This document shows positions 55,630-63,800 of a stretch of DNA of 64,000 bases, one piece after another. Source of the stretch: Leptolyngbyaceae cyanobacterium clean351 (lineage in GTDB: Bacteria; Cyanobacteriota; Cyanobacteriia; DAIDHW01). The position numbers were made by a program, and so were the translations under genes. The notes under the pieces were generated by a model. It saw nothing but the letters and a program-made list of their open reading frames with translations. It did not search any database and was not told the DNA's origin. Where the stretch lies: assembly GCA_027451865.1 (NCBI GenBank), contig DAIDHW010000001.1:682353-746352 (forward strand), read 5' to 3'. Numbering within the stretch: position 1 is the stretch's first letter; each line of letters begins with the position of its first letter.

Positions 55630-56871
55630 ATGACCTCCCAACCTTTGATCACCCCTGCTAATTACCCTACTCCTAGTTCTGGAGACTACGATGTGGTGGT
55701 TGTAGGGGGAGGGGTGGTGGGCCTGACCTTAGCCTGTGCCCTCAAGGACTGTGGGATGCGGTTAGCCCTAGTGGAGGCCCAGGCTGACATCCCCAGTACT
55801 GGTCAGGCTTACCACATCTCCATCCTCTCCAGTCGGATTTTCCAAAGTCTCGGTCTGTGGCCGACCCTAGCCCCGCAAACCACTACCCTGGAGCGGGTGT
55901 GTCTTGAGGAGCCTGCCGGCACCAGGGCGGTCCTTTTCACCCCCGCGGACCTGGGTACCCCTGCCGTGGGCTACGTGGCTGAACAACAAGTCCTCCTCTC
56001 TAGCCTAACTGCCTCTTTGCAGGGCTTAGCTAACCTAGACTGGTGGCGGCCAGCCCAGGTCCAGGAAGTAATCTACGGGCAAGAGTGGGCAACCCTGAAA
56101 CTAGGCCAGGCCGGCCAGGAATTCTACATTAGAACTAAGTTGGTAGTAGCAGCGGATGGAGTCCGCTCCTTTGTCCGTCAGGCCGCCGCCATCCCCATGT
56201 ACGGCTGGAAGTACTGGCAATCCTGTCTAGTGACTACGGTAAGTACAGAAAAGCCTCACCAGCAAACTGCCTACGAAAGATTTTGGCCCTGCGGCCCCTT
56301 TGCGATTCTCCCTCTCCCGGAGGCCCGCTGCCGGATCGTCTGGACGGCCCCACACCAGGAAGCCCAAGCCCTCCTCAACCTACCGGAGGCTGAATTTATC
56401 ACTGCCTTAACACGCCAGTACGGTGAGGCCATGGGTAGGATTACGGCCATTGGCGAGCGGTACCTGTTCCCGGTGCAGCTGCGGCAAAGCCGGCGCTACA
56501 GCCAAGCTCGCCTAGCCCTAGTGGGGGATGCGGCCCATGCTTGCCACCCGGTGGGGGGGCAAGGGGTGAACATGGGAATCAGGGATGCCGCAGCTTTGGC
56601 CCAGGTACTGCAAAAGGCCTGGGGAGAGGGAAAAGACCCGGGGGACCCGGCAGTCCTCCGGGCCTACGGCCGCTGGCGCTGGGGGGAGAATTTATTAGTT
56701 CTGGGTCTCACAGATATGCTGGTGCGTTGCTTTTCCAACCGCTGGTGGCCCCTGACTACTCTGCGCCGGGGGGGGATCGCTCTGCTGCGTCGGTCTTCGC
56801 GCTTGCGAGGACATGTGCTAGGGATGATGACTGGGTTTTTGGGCCGGAGGCCGGACTTAGGCCGGGGGTAG
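55630..56871 (+). CDS. FAD-dependent hydroxylase, UbiH/Coq6 family
   Basis: A 413-residue flavoprotein monooxygenase with the Rossmann start VVVVGGGVVGLTLACALKD, ADGVRSFVRQ and LVGDAAHACHPVGGQGVNMGIRDA. Family members hydroxylate aromatic rings of quinone precursors; in cyanobacteria such genes are usually annotated only as FAD-dependent hydroxylase. A plastoquinone-related role is possible but unproven. It is divergent from the phosphoesterase gene and overlaps the convergent DUF4115 gene by 15 bases. Confidence 0.88.
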   Translation: MTSQPLITPANYPTPSSGDYDVVVVGGGVVGLTLACALKDCGMRLALVEAQADIPSTGQAYHISILSSRIFQSLGLWPTLAPQTTTLERVCLEEPAGTRAVLFTPADLGTPAVGYVAEQQVLLSSLTASLQGLANLDWWRPAQVQEVIYGQEWATLKLGQAGQEFYIRTKLVVAADGVRSFVRQAAAIPMYGWKYWQSCLVTTVSTEKPHQQTAYERFWPCGPFAILPLPEARCRIVWTAPHQEAQALLNLPEAEFITALTRQYGEAMGRITAIGERYLFPVQLRQSRRYSQARLALVGDAAHACHPVGGQGVNMGIRDAAALAQVLQKAWGEGKDPGDPAVLRAYGRWRWGENLLVLGLTDMLVRCFSNRWWPLTTLRRGGIALLRRSSRLRGHVLGMMTGFLGRRPDLGRG

Positions 56872-58122
56872 GTAGGTAGCTGAGGTTACCTCTCCAGGTT
56901 GACCCATGGGGTGAAAGGGCTGGCCATTGGCTGATACGGAGACGAATCCAGCACTGCCGACAGAAAGCCGCAGGTAATGCTGGGCAGCCCATTGACGCTG
57001 GTCACCCTTGTGCAGTAGACCAGCAAATATGCTCTTGCCATCGGCGGTGACTTGCACCCAAGAGGTTCCCCGGAGAGATATAGCCACCTGAACGTGGTTC
57101 TGGGGGGCGGCAGCCGGGAGAGTATCCCCCGCTTGGAGGAGCTTGAGGTCTTGATTGTAGGTGGCCAGGGCCTGGTTAATTTGAGCAGCTAAAAAGGAGT
57201 TAGCCGGAGCAGCCTCAAGAAGGCCAATTGCTCCCTGGAGTTGAATTCTACGGTGGACCAAAGAGGTAGGATGTCCTGGCATGTCCAGATTAGCAGCCAA
57301 GTTTTTCGCTGCCGCCAAGTAGCGCTGGGCTTTATCCTCTAGCTGGATCTGCTGGTTGATACCCGCTAGGGCAGCCTCGGCCGATTGCAGAGTCCTGGTC
57401 ATGGTTGGGGACTGGAGGCCAGGCAAATTAGCCATGAAGCTGGGGGCACGCCCCGCAGAGAGGATGGCAATTGCTCCCAGGAGGCTTTGTTGGGACTGCT
57501 GTAGTTGGGCAAAGTTATGGGTTTGGTTAGCCGGGGCCACCTGAGTAAGTATTTTTTGGGCTTGCTGCAGGGCCTGCTGTTGTTTTGCCTGCACTGACCA
57601 GAATCCCAAACTGGCTAAGCCCAAGACTCCCAACCCCCCTAGAAGGATGAGGAGGTTTCGCGGGGGAGAGCGCCGCGCTTTGGTGCTTAGGTTCTGAACC
57701 ACTACCGGGGGGGCTGACTCCTCTGCTGGGGCTACCAGGGGGGCCAATTCCTCTACCGGGGCTACCGGGGGGGCCAACTCCTCTGGCCCCTGCCAATTTT
57801 CCGGTGTAGCCACCAGCGTCCCAGACTCGGGGATATTCGGGCTAATCCTAAACTCCTCCGCCCAGGTGGTGCCATCCTGGGCCTGATTGGAGACGCTTAC
57901 CCGCAGGAATCCCTGGGGTCGCAGGTCATCCATGGCCTTTTGCAGGGCCGGGATGATTGTGGCAGCATTGAGCAGCTGGTCAGACTCTAAGACCAAGTAC
58001 AAACAGGCTTCGTAGGCAGTAGCCTTGACCCTTAGCCCCCGACCCTGCAGAGCTTGATTCATCAGCAAGGCGATTGCCGTTACATCTCCCTGACGAGCTG
58101 CAGCTAGAGGCTTAGTTTCCAT
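56857..58122 (-). CDS. Membrane protein with RodZ-like DUF4115 domain
   Basis: A 421-residue protein. An N-terminal cytoplasmic domain (about 1-110) precedes a linker with three degenerate (E)LAPxVAPxEE-type repeats (about 113-141). One membrane span (NLLILLGGLGVLGLASLGFW) is followed by a coiled-coil-like region and a C-terminal DUF4115 domain (WVQVTADGKSIFAGLLHKGDQRQWAAQHYLRLSVGSAGFVSVSANGQPF). DUF4115 is the periplasmic domain of RodZ, but the N-terminal RodZ helix-turn-helix is missing, so I do not call it RodZ. An envelope role is likely. Confidence 0.78.
   Translation of the reverse strand: METKPLAAARQGDVTAIALLMNQALQGRGLRVKATAYEACLYLVLESDQLLNAATIIPALQKAMDDLRPQGFLRVSVSNQAQDGTTWAEEFRISPNIPESGTLVATPENWQGPEELAPPVAPVEELAPLVAPAEESAPPVVVQNLSTKARRSPPRNLLILLGGLGVLGLASLGFWSVQAKQQQALQQAQKILTQVAPANQTHNFAQLQQSQQSLLGAIAILSAGRAPSFMANLPGLQSPTMTRTLQSAEAALAGINQQIQLEDKAQRYLAAAKNLAANLDMPGHPTSLVHRRIQLQGAIGLLEAAPANSFLAAQINQALATYNQDLKLLQAGDTLPAAAPQNHVQVAISLRGTSWVQVTADGKSIFAGLLHKGDQRQWAAQHYLRLSVGSAGFVSVSANGQPFHPMGQPGEVTSATYLPPA
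57709..57787 (-). repeat. Degenerate 30-bp repeats in the DUF4115 gene linker
   Basis: About two and a half copies of a unit encoding roughly APPVAPVEEL; the DNA copies share CTCCTCT and GGGGCTACC blocks. It is an in-frame expansion of the Pro/Glu linker ahead of the membrane span. Confidence 0.7.
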
Positions 58123-58412
58123 GGGGGTAAGGGTCAGAGTTTATGAGCATATTAGCCAGGTCAAAGTCACCACGAACCATTAAACCTGGGAATGGAAGTC
58201 TGCGCAGGTTTCAGCTGCCGCCGGCTTGACCACTGGGAGTTCTGCACCCGGGAGGCTGGGGCCTGCCACCGAACAGCCACCCTGGGAACATCCTAGCCCA
58301 AGCCTCAGACCTCTCCATCAGTGATACTATACGTAAGGGTTTGACTCAACAATATTTAACCAGGGAAGCTCGGGTCACGTTCCCACCCCGGCAAAAATCA
58401 ACCGAGTCATCA

Positions 58413-58730
58413 ATGCAAGAAGAAACTCTCCCTCCAGAATTGCAAGCTTTAGCCAGCAAGGTACGTCATCTAGCTCAGGAGTACGCTGGAGACAACCTAG
58501 CCCTCCTAGCTCTGTTAAGGCTACTACAATCCCTCCACAAGGAAGTGCGTGAGGGCCCCTTTCAGGATTCTCTCCCGGGGACGCGTCAAGCTTTGCTCGC
58601 TCTACTCAAGGACATTGAAGCCCAAGGGGGTTGGCCCTACATTTACCGACTTAACTTGCATAGCCTCATGGGGCAACTGGAGGAGGAGCCGGGAGTAATA
58701 TCCGGCTCCCCAACGAATCTGGGGGATTAG
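58413..58730 (+). CDS. Conserved small cyanobacterial protein
   Basis: A 105-residue, mostly helical, acidic protein (PPELQALASKVRHLAQEYAGDNLALLALLRLLQSLHKEVREGPFQ). I chose ATG 58413 because it begins the conserved-looking helical part; an upstream in-frame start at 58341 adds 24 unconvincing residues. I see no catalytic or binding motif. It is divergent from the DUF4115 gene and shares TTAG stop bases with the convergent DUF1269 gene. Confidence 0.65.
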   Translation: MQEETLPPELQALASKVRHLAQEYAGDNLALLALLRLLQSLHKEVREGPFQDSLPGTRQALLALLKDIEAQGGWPYIYRLNLHSLMGQLEEEPGVISGSPTNLGD

Positions 58731-59221
58731 ACTTTCCCACCCTTATCCAGAATATCTTGCAGCTTGGCCTCATCTTCCCGGGAAAGGGAGGTGCGTAAGA
58801 CCTTGCCACCAAACCGACTCACTTCCTCAAGTACCTTGTCGGGGGTGACCTCACGAATCAGAACAAATATGGCAGAGGTACCAGGGGTGATAGTGGCGCC
58901 AACTTCCTTGATAAATTCGTCATCGATGCCAATGTCAGCGAATCTGCCCGCCAACGCCCCGGCCGCCAGTCCTGCTGCCCAGCCTAGGAGGGGTTGGAAT
59001 AGGAGCAGTCCTACCAGGACGCCCCAGAAGCCACCGCTAAAAGCTCCCTCCAAGGTCAGATCTTGAGTCTGATTAATTTTAATCTTCCCTTCAGGATTGC
59101 GGATGACGACTGCTGCGTCTTCCAGATCTACCAGGTGTTCGTGCTGTAGGCGGGTCAATTCGAGGAGGACTTGACTGGCTTTGAACTGATCATCGAAACC
59201 AACCACGATTAAATGGCTCAT
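58727..59221 (-). CDS. DUF1269 membrane-associated protein
   Basis: A 164-residue protein with the DUF1269 pattern: LIVVGFDDQFKASQVLLELTRLQHEHLVDLEDAAVVIRN at the start, a glycine-rich hydrophobic middle (GGFWGVLVGLLLFQPLLGWAAGLAAGALAG) and FIKEVGATITPGTSAIFVLI. Function unknown; members are often stress-associated. I chose ATG 59221 (MSHLIVVGF). A longer frame to 59266 is less likely. Confidence 0.85.
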   Translation of the reverse strand: MSHLIVVGFDDQFKASQVLLELTRLQHEHLVDLEDAAVVIRNPEGKIKINQTQDLTLEGAFSGGFWGVLVGLLLFQPLLGWAAGLAAGALAGRFADIGIDDEFIKEVGATITPGTSAIFVLIREVTPDKVLEEVSRFGGKVLRTSLSREDEAKLQDILDKGGKV

Positions 59222-59289
59222 AGCAACCTCTGAAAGTTCACAAACCGAGTCCATTCTACCAGTCACTACCGAGGGACTAGTGAGAAAGA

Positions 59290-59841
59290 CTACTTAACCG
59301 AAGGGGTTGGCGTATTATCCTCAGGATAAGGAGTCTTAACAAAGCCCAGTTCGTATAGTTGCCCATAGGCCTTCTGACCAGTGGTGCGAGTGGGCTGCTG
59401 GGATTTGACCACTTCCACCAGCAAGGGCACGGCTAAATCAGGCTGGTTCTGGGAGCGATAAACCAAGGCCAGTTGATAGGTGACCTGGTCGCGCATTTCC
59501 GCCGCCGCCAAGGCTTGGGAGCGCTGCTGGCGGGCAATGTTGTTATCGATGGCACTGAAGCTACCCGCCAGGTCTTGATAGAGGTTAGAGACTTCATTGG
59601 CAACATCGCGCGCCTCCTGAAGAGTCTTGATGGCCAAGGGATAGTTTTGCGAGGAGATGGCAGTCTTTGCCTGGTCCATTAGCCGTTTTGCCCCACCTAA
59701 ACTAAGCAGCCCCGTGTCAGCAGGTTGGGGGGCGGTTTGGGTAGGGGTCTGGGCCTGGCCCTGGAGAGTCACAGTGCACAGAAACACCATTATCAGGGTT
59801 ACCAGTCCTGGGATAAAGAAGCGACGGATCAGATTCAACAT
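59290..59841 (-). CDS. Exported helical-repeat protein
   Basis: A 183-residue protein with an N-terminal signal peptide or anchor (FFIPGLVTLIMVFLCTVTLQGQAQ), a Pro/Thr-rich stretch and a helical TPR-like region (AKTAISSQNYPLAIKTLQEARDVANEV, TYQLALVYRSQNQPDLAVPLLVEVVKS). It is probably periplasmic or lumenal. I recognise it only as a cyanobacteria-type conserved protein of unknown function. It may share a transcript with the DUF1269 gene 68 bases downstream. Confidence 0.7.
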   Translation of the reverse strand: MLNLIRRFFIPGLVTLIMVFLCTVTLQGQAQTPTQTAPQPADTGLLSLGGAKRLMDQAKTAISSQNYPLAIKTLQEARDVANEVSNLYQDLAGSFSAIDNNIARQQRSQALAAAEMRDQVTYQLALVYRSQNQPDLAVPLLVEVVKSQQPTRTTGQKAYGQLYELGFVKTPYPEDNTPTPSVK

Positions 59842-59968
59842 AGGGGAGAAACTTCAGATAAGGCCAAGACTAACCACTACAATACACTATTGTCCCTCGT
59901 CTCCCACCCCGCTTAGCCCCCTAGACCCCCGTCACCCCAGCCACAAGGCCTACCCTGGAGTTAGGGGA

Positions 59969-60640
59969 TTAGCCCGGGGCTTTGGCGTGAGCCGCGGCTT
60001 CCAGGGGATGGGCCCAGGCGAAAATAGCCTCGGCCTTAGGAGGGCCAGTAAAGCGCCAGTGCCAAGGTTTATTCTCGACGCCTAGGGGGTTGTGGGGGGG
60101 AAAAGACTCCTCAAAGCTGTATTCGTGGCCATGCTCGTGGAGCCACGCGGAGGCAGCAGTGTGGGCAAAACTCTCCATAGTGTCCGTGTCTGCCCGATGA
60201 CCATCGCCAATGTCGAGGGCGTACCCCGTGTGGTGTTCACTATGGCCGGGGGGAGCACTGATCAAAGCAGCGGCGGCCGGAGAGCCACGGCGCTGGATTT
60301 GGACTTGGAAGAGAAGATTTTGCGTCTGGTAGGAGCGAAATCCGGAAATGGGAATCAGCCATACCCCCTGGGAACAAACCGCAAAGGCCATGCGGAAAAA
60401 AGCTTCTGCAGCCTCGTAATCCATCCGCTCAACCCACAAACACAAGACGCTTAGGGTCATCCTCTACGTAGGGCAGTTGACCGTACAGTAGGGAACCTGG
60501 GCTCGTCGGACTAACCACACTCACCCCAGGATGGTCGGCCCCTACAGGAGTGAGGGAGGTGTTGCTGTGGGTCAGGGCGGTCACCCCAGCTCCAGGGTAA
60601 ACAATACCCCCAGGCCCAGGGCCGCCAAGGTCGAGCGCAG
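59969..60640 (-). pseudogene. VanY-like D-Ala-D-Ala carboxypeptidase (M15B), twice frameshifted
   Basis: The catalytic domain is intact in one frame (59969 to about 60432): ISGFRSYQTQNLLF, the zinc site SEHHTGYALDIGD and PWHWRF. The N-terminal parts lie in other frames. LLYGQLPYVEDDPKRLVFV is joined through one extra base in the CCC run at 60433-60435. A membrane anchor (LAALGLGVLFTLELG) is joined through one missing base in the CCCC run at 60584-60587. Correcting both gives a continuous anchored peptidase of normal layout, starting just after the miaB stop, perhaps at a TTG at 60628. Either it is a recent pseudogene or both are homopolymer errors. Confidence 0.7.
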
Positions 60641-60649
60641 GTTCCGCTT

Positions 60650-61999
60650 CTAGGCCACAGCAGCGACCAGAGAGCCACTCAAGCTGAAGGCGTTGGCTTG
60701 GTCGATCCTGACGGTGACTAATTTTCCCTGCAGCTGTCCAATCACACCGGGGAAAAAGGTTAACCGATTACCACGGGTGCGACCGAGCACCTGTTCGGGA
60801 TATTTCGGGTTTTGCTCCTCAACTAATACTTGTTCGTGGCGCCCCAGATAGCGGCGGGAGCGGGCGGCGGCGGTCTGGCTCACTAGTTGGTTAAGGCGCT
60901 GGAGCCGGTCTTGCTTGATGGCTTCCTCAACTTGGTCATCCATCACCGCCGCCGGAGTCCCGGGGCGGGGGGAGTAGGCGGCGGTGTTCAGCTGGTCAAA
61001 CCCTAGGTCCGTCACCAACTCCAGGGTGTGCTGAAACTGGGCTTCTGTCTCCCCCGGGAAACCAACAATGGCATCGCCGCTGATGGCTGCATCGGGCATG
61101 TACTCCCGAATCATGGCGATGATCTGGCGGTAGCGCTGGTGAGTATACCCCCGAGCCATAGCCTTTAGAATATCGTTGTCCCCGGATTGGAAGGGGATAT
61201 GAAAGTGTTCGCAGACCTTAGGCAGTTCGGCACAGGCCTGGACTAGACGGCGGGTGAAGTAACGGGGGTGGCTAGTGGCAAAGCGGATCCGCTCGAGACC
61301 TGGCACATCGTGCAAGAAGTAGAGTAGGTCAGTGAAAGTGTACTGATGACGACCGGTAGGAGTGATCCCAGGGAGGTCTCGGCCGTAGGCATCAATATTC
61401 TGTCCCAGGAGGGTTACCTCCCGGTAGCCCGCCGCCGCTAGGGAAATCACCTCAGAGCGGATGGCTTCAGGGGTACGTGACTGTTCCCGGCCCCGCACCT
61501 GGGGAACTACACAGTAGGTACAGCTTTCGTTGCAGCCATAGATTACATTCACCCAGGCTACCACGGCACTCCGGCGGCGGGGCTTAGTAATGTCTTCGAG
61601 TATCTGCACAGGCTCTGTGGCCACCACCTGGGAACCACTGAAGACCTGCTCCAGGAGGTCGGGCAGCCGGTGGGCGTGCTGGGGACCCATCACCAAGTCT
61701 AGCTCTGGCACCCGGCGCAACAGTCGCTCCCCCTCCTGCTGAGCGACACAGCCAGCCACCACCAGGGTCAGGTGGGGCTCCCGGTGCTTCCGTTGGGCTT
61801 GGCGACCTAGGTAGGAATAAACCTTTTGCTCAGCGTGGTCACGGATGCTACAGGTGTTGTAGAGAATCAGGTCTGCCTGGTCTGGATCGTCGGTGCGGTC
61901 TAGTCCCATAGCCTCAAGGGCTCCTGCCATACCCTCCGAGTCAGCCTGGTTCATTTGGCAGCCGAAGGTGGTGATGTGATAGCGACGGAGTGGACGCAT
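60650..61999 (-). CDS. miaB: tRNA-2-methylthio-N6-dimethylallyladenosine synthase
   Basis: A 449-residue methylthiotransferase. Auxiliary cluster cysteines are C14, C50 and C84 ([22 protein letters not shown]). The radical SAM cluster is C156, C160 and C163 in [10 protein letters not shown]-terminal TRAM domain follows. It adds the 2-methylthio group to i6A37 of tRNAs reading UNN codons. The gene precedes the frameshifted peptidase and follows purS on the same strand. Confidence 0.95.
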   Translation of the reverse strand: MRPLRRYHITTFGCQMNQADSEGMAGALEAMGLDRTDDPDQADLILYNTCSIRDHAEQKVYSYLGRQAQRKHREPHLTLVVAGCVAQQEGERLLRRVPELDLVMGPQHAHRLPDLLEQVFSGSQVVATEPVQILEDITKPRRRSAVVAWVNVIYGCNESCTYCVVPQVRGREQSRTPEAIRSEVISLAAAGYREVTLLGQNIDAYGRDLPGITPTGRHQYTFTDLLYFLHDVPGLERIRFATSHPRYFTRRLVQACAELPKVCEHFHIPFQSGDNDILKAMARGYTHQRYRQIIAMIREYMPDAAISGDAIVGFPGETEAQFQHTLELVTDLGFDQLNTAAYSPRPGTPAAVMDDQVEEAIKQDRLQRLNQLVSQTAAARSRRYLGRHEQVLVEEQNPKYPEQVLGRTRGNRLTFFPGVIGQLQGKLVTVRIDQANAFSLSGSLVAAVA

Positions 62000-62035
62000 A
62001 GGAACAGGTGTGAGAAGCGACGGCTAGCGGGGGAT

Positions 62036-62293
62036 TTAGCTGGCAGTCAAGTCGAAACGGTAGTCTTCAATTACTGGATTGGCCAGCAGTTGACTACAGG
62101 CCCGGTCAACCTCCCGGTGGGCCAACTCCAGGGAGGGGGCCTCAAGGGTGAGCTGGATGTACTTGCCGATACGCACTTGACTGACCATATCGTAACCCAG
62201 ATTCACCAAACCTACCTGGACAGCCGCCCCGGCCGGGTCCAGGACAGACGGCCGGAGAGTGATGTACACCTGAGCTGAGTATTGTCCGCCCAT
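62036..62293 (-). CDS. purS: Phosphoribosylformylglycinamidine synthase subunit PurS
   Basis: An 85-residue PurS: AQVYITLRPSVLDPAGAAVQVGLVNLGYDMVSQVRIGKYIQLTLE. It bridges PurL and PurQ in the FGAM synthase complex of purine synthesis. Length is normal. purQ and purL are not in the window. Confidence 0.93.
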   Translation of the reverse strand: MGGQYSAQVYITLRPSVLDPAGAAVQVGLVNLGYDMVSQVRIGKYIQLTLEAPSLELAHREVDRACSQLLANPVIEDYRFDLTAS

Positions 62294-62352
62294 AACACCT
62301 CGCCAAAAAGTTAAAACCCCGGTCTAGCCTGAGGCCAGACCACCATCATCAT

Positions 62353-62484
62353 CTAGAGGTTTCCGCCCCGGGTAGCCAGCAAGAAAATTACTACTGGACC
62401 GGAAAGCATGATCAGGCTCACCATTGTCAGCTGCACTAGGGCTTCCCAATTTACGCTACTGACAAGACTACTCAACATTTCCAT
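62353..62484 (-). CDS. psb30: Photosystem II protein Psb30 (Ycf12)
   Basis: A 43-residue single-span protein easily missed because of its length. The end LMLSGPVVIFLLATRGGNL (one residue approximate at the left edge) and the preceding NWEALVQLTMVSLI match Psb30/Ycf12, a small subunit near cytochrome b559 that stabilises photosystem II. ATG 62484 is the first start; a second ATG two codons later (62478) is equally possible. It stands between purS and the divergent UPF0016 pair. Confidence 0.82.
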   Translation of the reverse strand: MEMLSSLVSSVNWEALVQLTMVSLIMLSGPVVIFLLATRGGNL

Positions 62485-62636
62485 GGGTGCTGCTCCGTCA
62501 ATACCACGACTTACCATACTGCCGATTTTAGGGGATGGGATTACCTTGCTTTTAGAAAAATTTACAAAACTCTAAATTTCTTCGCGGGTAAGTTGCGTCT
62601 GGGCTGGCCTAGTCAGATAATGAAAGGGATTACTGC

Positions 62637-62975
62637 TTGCTTGAGAATTTGGCTCCTAAACCCCTTGATCCCCCCCTGACTAAAGCCGCCGACTCGGCTC
62701 TCAAGGTATTCGCTTCAACCTTTTTGACAGTCTTTCTGGCGGAGCTAGGGGACAAAACCCAGGTGACTACCCTCCTCATGAGTGCCCAATCCCAAAATCC
62801 AGGGGTGGTATTTTTGGGGGCTGCCTTGGCCCTGGTTCTGACTAGCCTGCTAGGAGTGTTACTTGGCCAATTTATTGGCAGCCGGCTTTCGCCAGTGCTC
62901 CTGCAGCGGGCCGCCGGGGTGTCCCTAGTGGGGATTGCCCTGAGTCTAGCCTGGGAATTAATTCATGTAGGGTAA
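62637..62975 (+). CDS. Half-size UPF0016/GDT1 cation exporter, first subunit
   Basis: A 112-residue membrane protein with one copy of the UPF0016 signature, FLAELGDKTQVTTLLMS, and about three spans. Full-size GDT1/Mnx proteins have two such repeats. Here they are split over two adjacent genes, as in the hemi manganese exchangers described in other cyanobacteria. It probably exports Mn2+ from the cytoplasm, supporting photosystem II. The start is a TTG at 62637 with AAAGGG upstream, so the exact start is uncertain. Confidence 0.85.
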   Translation: MLENLAPKPLDPPLTKAADSALKVFASTFLTVFLAELGDKTQVTTLLMSAQSQNPGVVFLGAALALVLTSLLGVLLGQFIGSRLSPVLLQRAAGVSLVGIALSLAWELIHVG

Positions 62976-62978
62976 TTC

Positions 62979-63308
62979 ATGTCTTGGCAACTGCTGCTAG
63001 TCAGCTTCGGCACAGTTTTCCTCTCCGAATTGGGAGATAAAAGTCAGTTGGCCGCCATTGCCCTCGGGGGCAGTACTAAGTCTCCCCAGGCCGTATTTCT
63101 CGGCTCGGCCCTAGCCCTAGTCTTAGCTAGCGGCCTAGGGGTCCTCCTGGGCCACGGGGCGGGGGTTGTCCTGCCCACCATCTGGGTCAAGGGCCTAGCG
63201 GCGGCGGGGTTTTTAATTATGGGCCTACGGTTGCTCTTGACCCCGGTGGAAACTGACCAGGGGGGAGCCCAGACAGCTCAGGTCCAGGATATGCCCCGCC
63301 ACCACTAG
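62979..63308 (+). CDS. Half-size UPF0016/GDT1 cation exporter, second subunit
   Basis: A 109-residue membrane protein with the partner signature FLSELGDKSQLAAIALG and about three spans. It starts 3 bases after the first half-gene, so the two should form a hetero-oligomer of the GDT1/Mnx fold. The tail (VETDQGGAQTAQVQDMPRHH) is hydrophilic and is encoded within the 84-bp overlap with the convergent cobU gene. Confidence 0.87.
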   Translation: MSWQLLLVSFGTVFLSELGDKSQLAAIALGGSTKSPQAVFLGSALALVLASGLGVLLGHGAGVVLPTIWVKGLAAAGFLIMGLRLLLTPVETDQGGAQTAQVQDMPRHH

Positions 63309-63800
63309 GTAAACGGGTTCGGCCAAGAGGGCCACCCGGCGCAGCAGCGTGCCGAGGCGGTCACGGAACAAACCCCCCGCCGGGAAAGCCGGTACTACTC
63401 CCCAGCCCACCTCCTCAGCCACCAGAATTACTTGACAGGCCACTCCAGCCAGAGTCTGCAGCAAGTCCTGTTCCACCCGGTTCCAGGCCGGTGAGTCCAG
63501 CTCGAGAAGATTGGCTAACCAAGTCCCGAGGGAGTCAACTAACACGCACTGGTCAGGCCCACTCCTGGCCAATACTAAGCTGAGCTCCCTAGGTTCTTCA
63601 ATCACCTGCCAAGTGGAGGGCCGCCGCTGGCGATGCCGCTGTAGGCGGTCTGCCCACTCCTGGTCTTCGGGATAGTTAACGGCGGTGGCCACGTACAGGA
63701 CTGGTTGACCGGACTGGCAGGCTAGGGTTTCAGCCCACTCGCTCTTGCCTGACCGGGCTGGCCCTGTAACTAGGACCACACGGCTAGGTTTCTGGGGCAT
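63225..63800 (-). CDS. cobU: Adenosylcobinamide kinase/guanylyltransferase CobU/CobP
   Basis: A 191-residue enzyme with the P-loop VTGPARSGKSEWAE, VLYVATAVNYPEDQEWADRLQRHRQRRPSTWQVIEEP and VLVDSLGTWLANLL. It phosphorylates adenosylcobinamide and transfers GMP in the assembly of the cobalamin nucleotide loop. The last 28 codons overlap the convergent UPF0016 gene. The start overlaps the end of the upstream membrane protein gene by 17 bases, so those two are probably co-transcribed. Confidence 0.92.
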   Translation of the reverse strand: MPQKPSRVVLVTGPARSGKSEWAETLACQSGQPVLYVATAVNYPEDQEWADRLQRHRQRRPSTWQVIEEPRELSLVLARSGPDQCVLVDSLGTWLANLLELDSPAWNRVEQDLLQTLAGVACQVILVAEEVGWGVVPAFPAGGLFRDRLGTLLRRVALLAEPVYLVVAGHILDLSCLGSPLVSFHRGQEQP

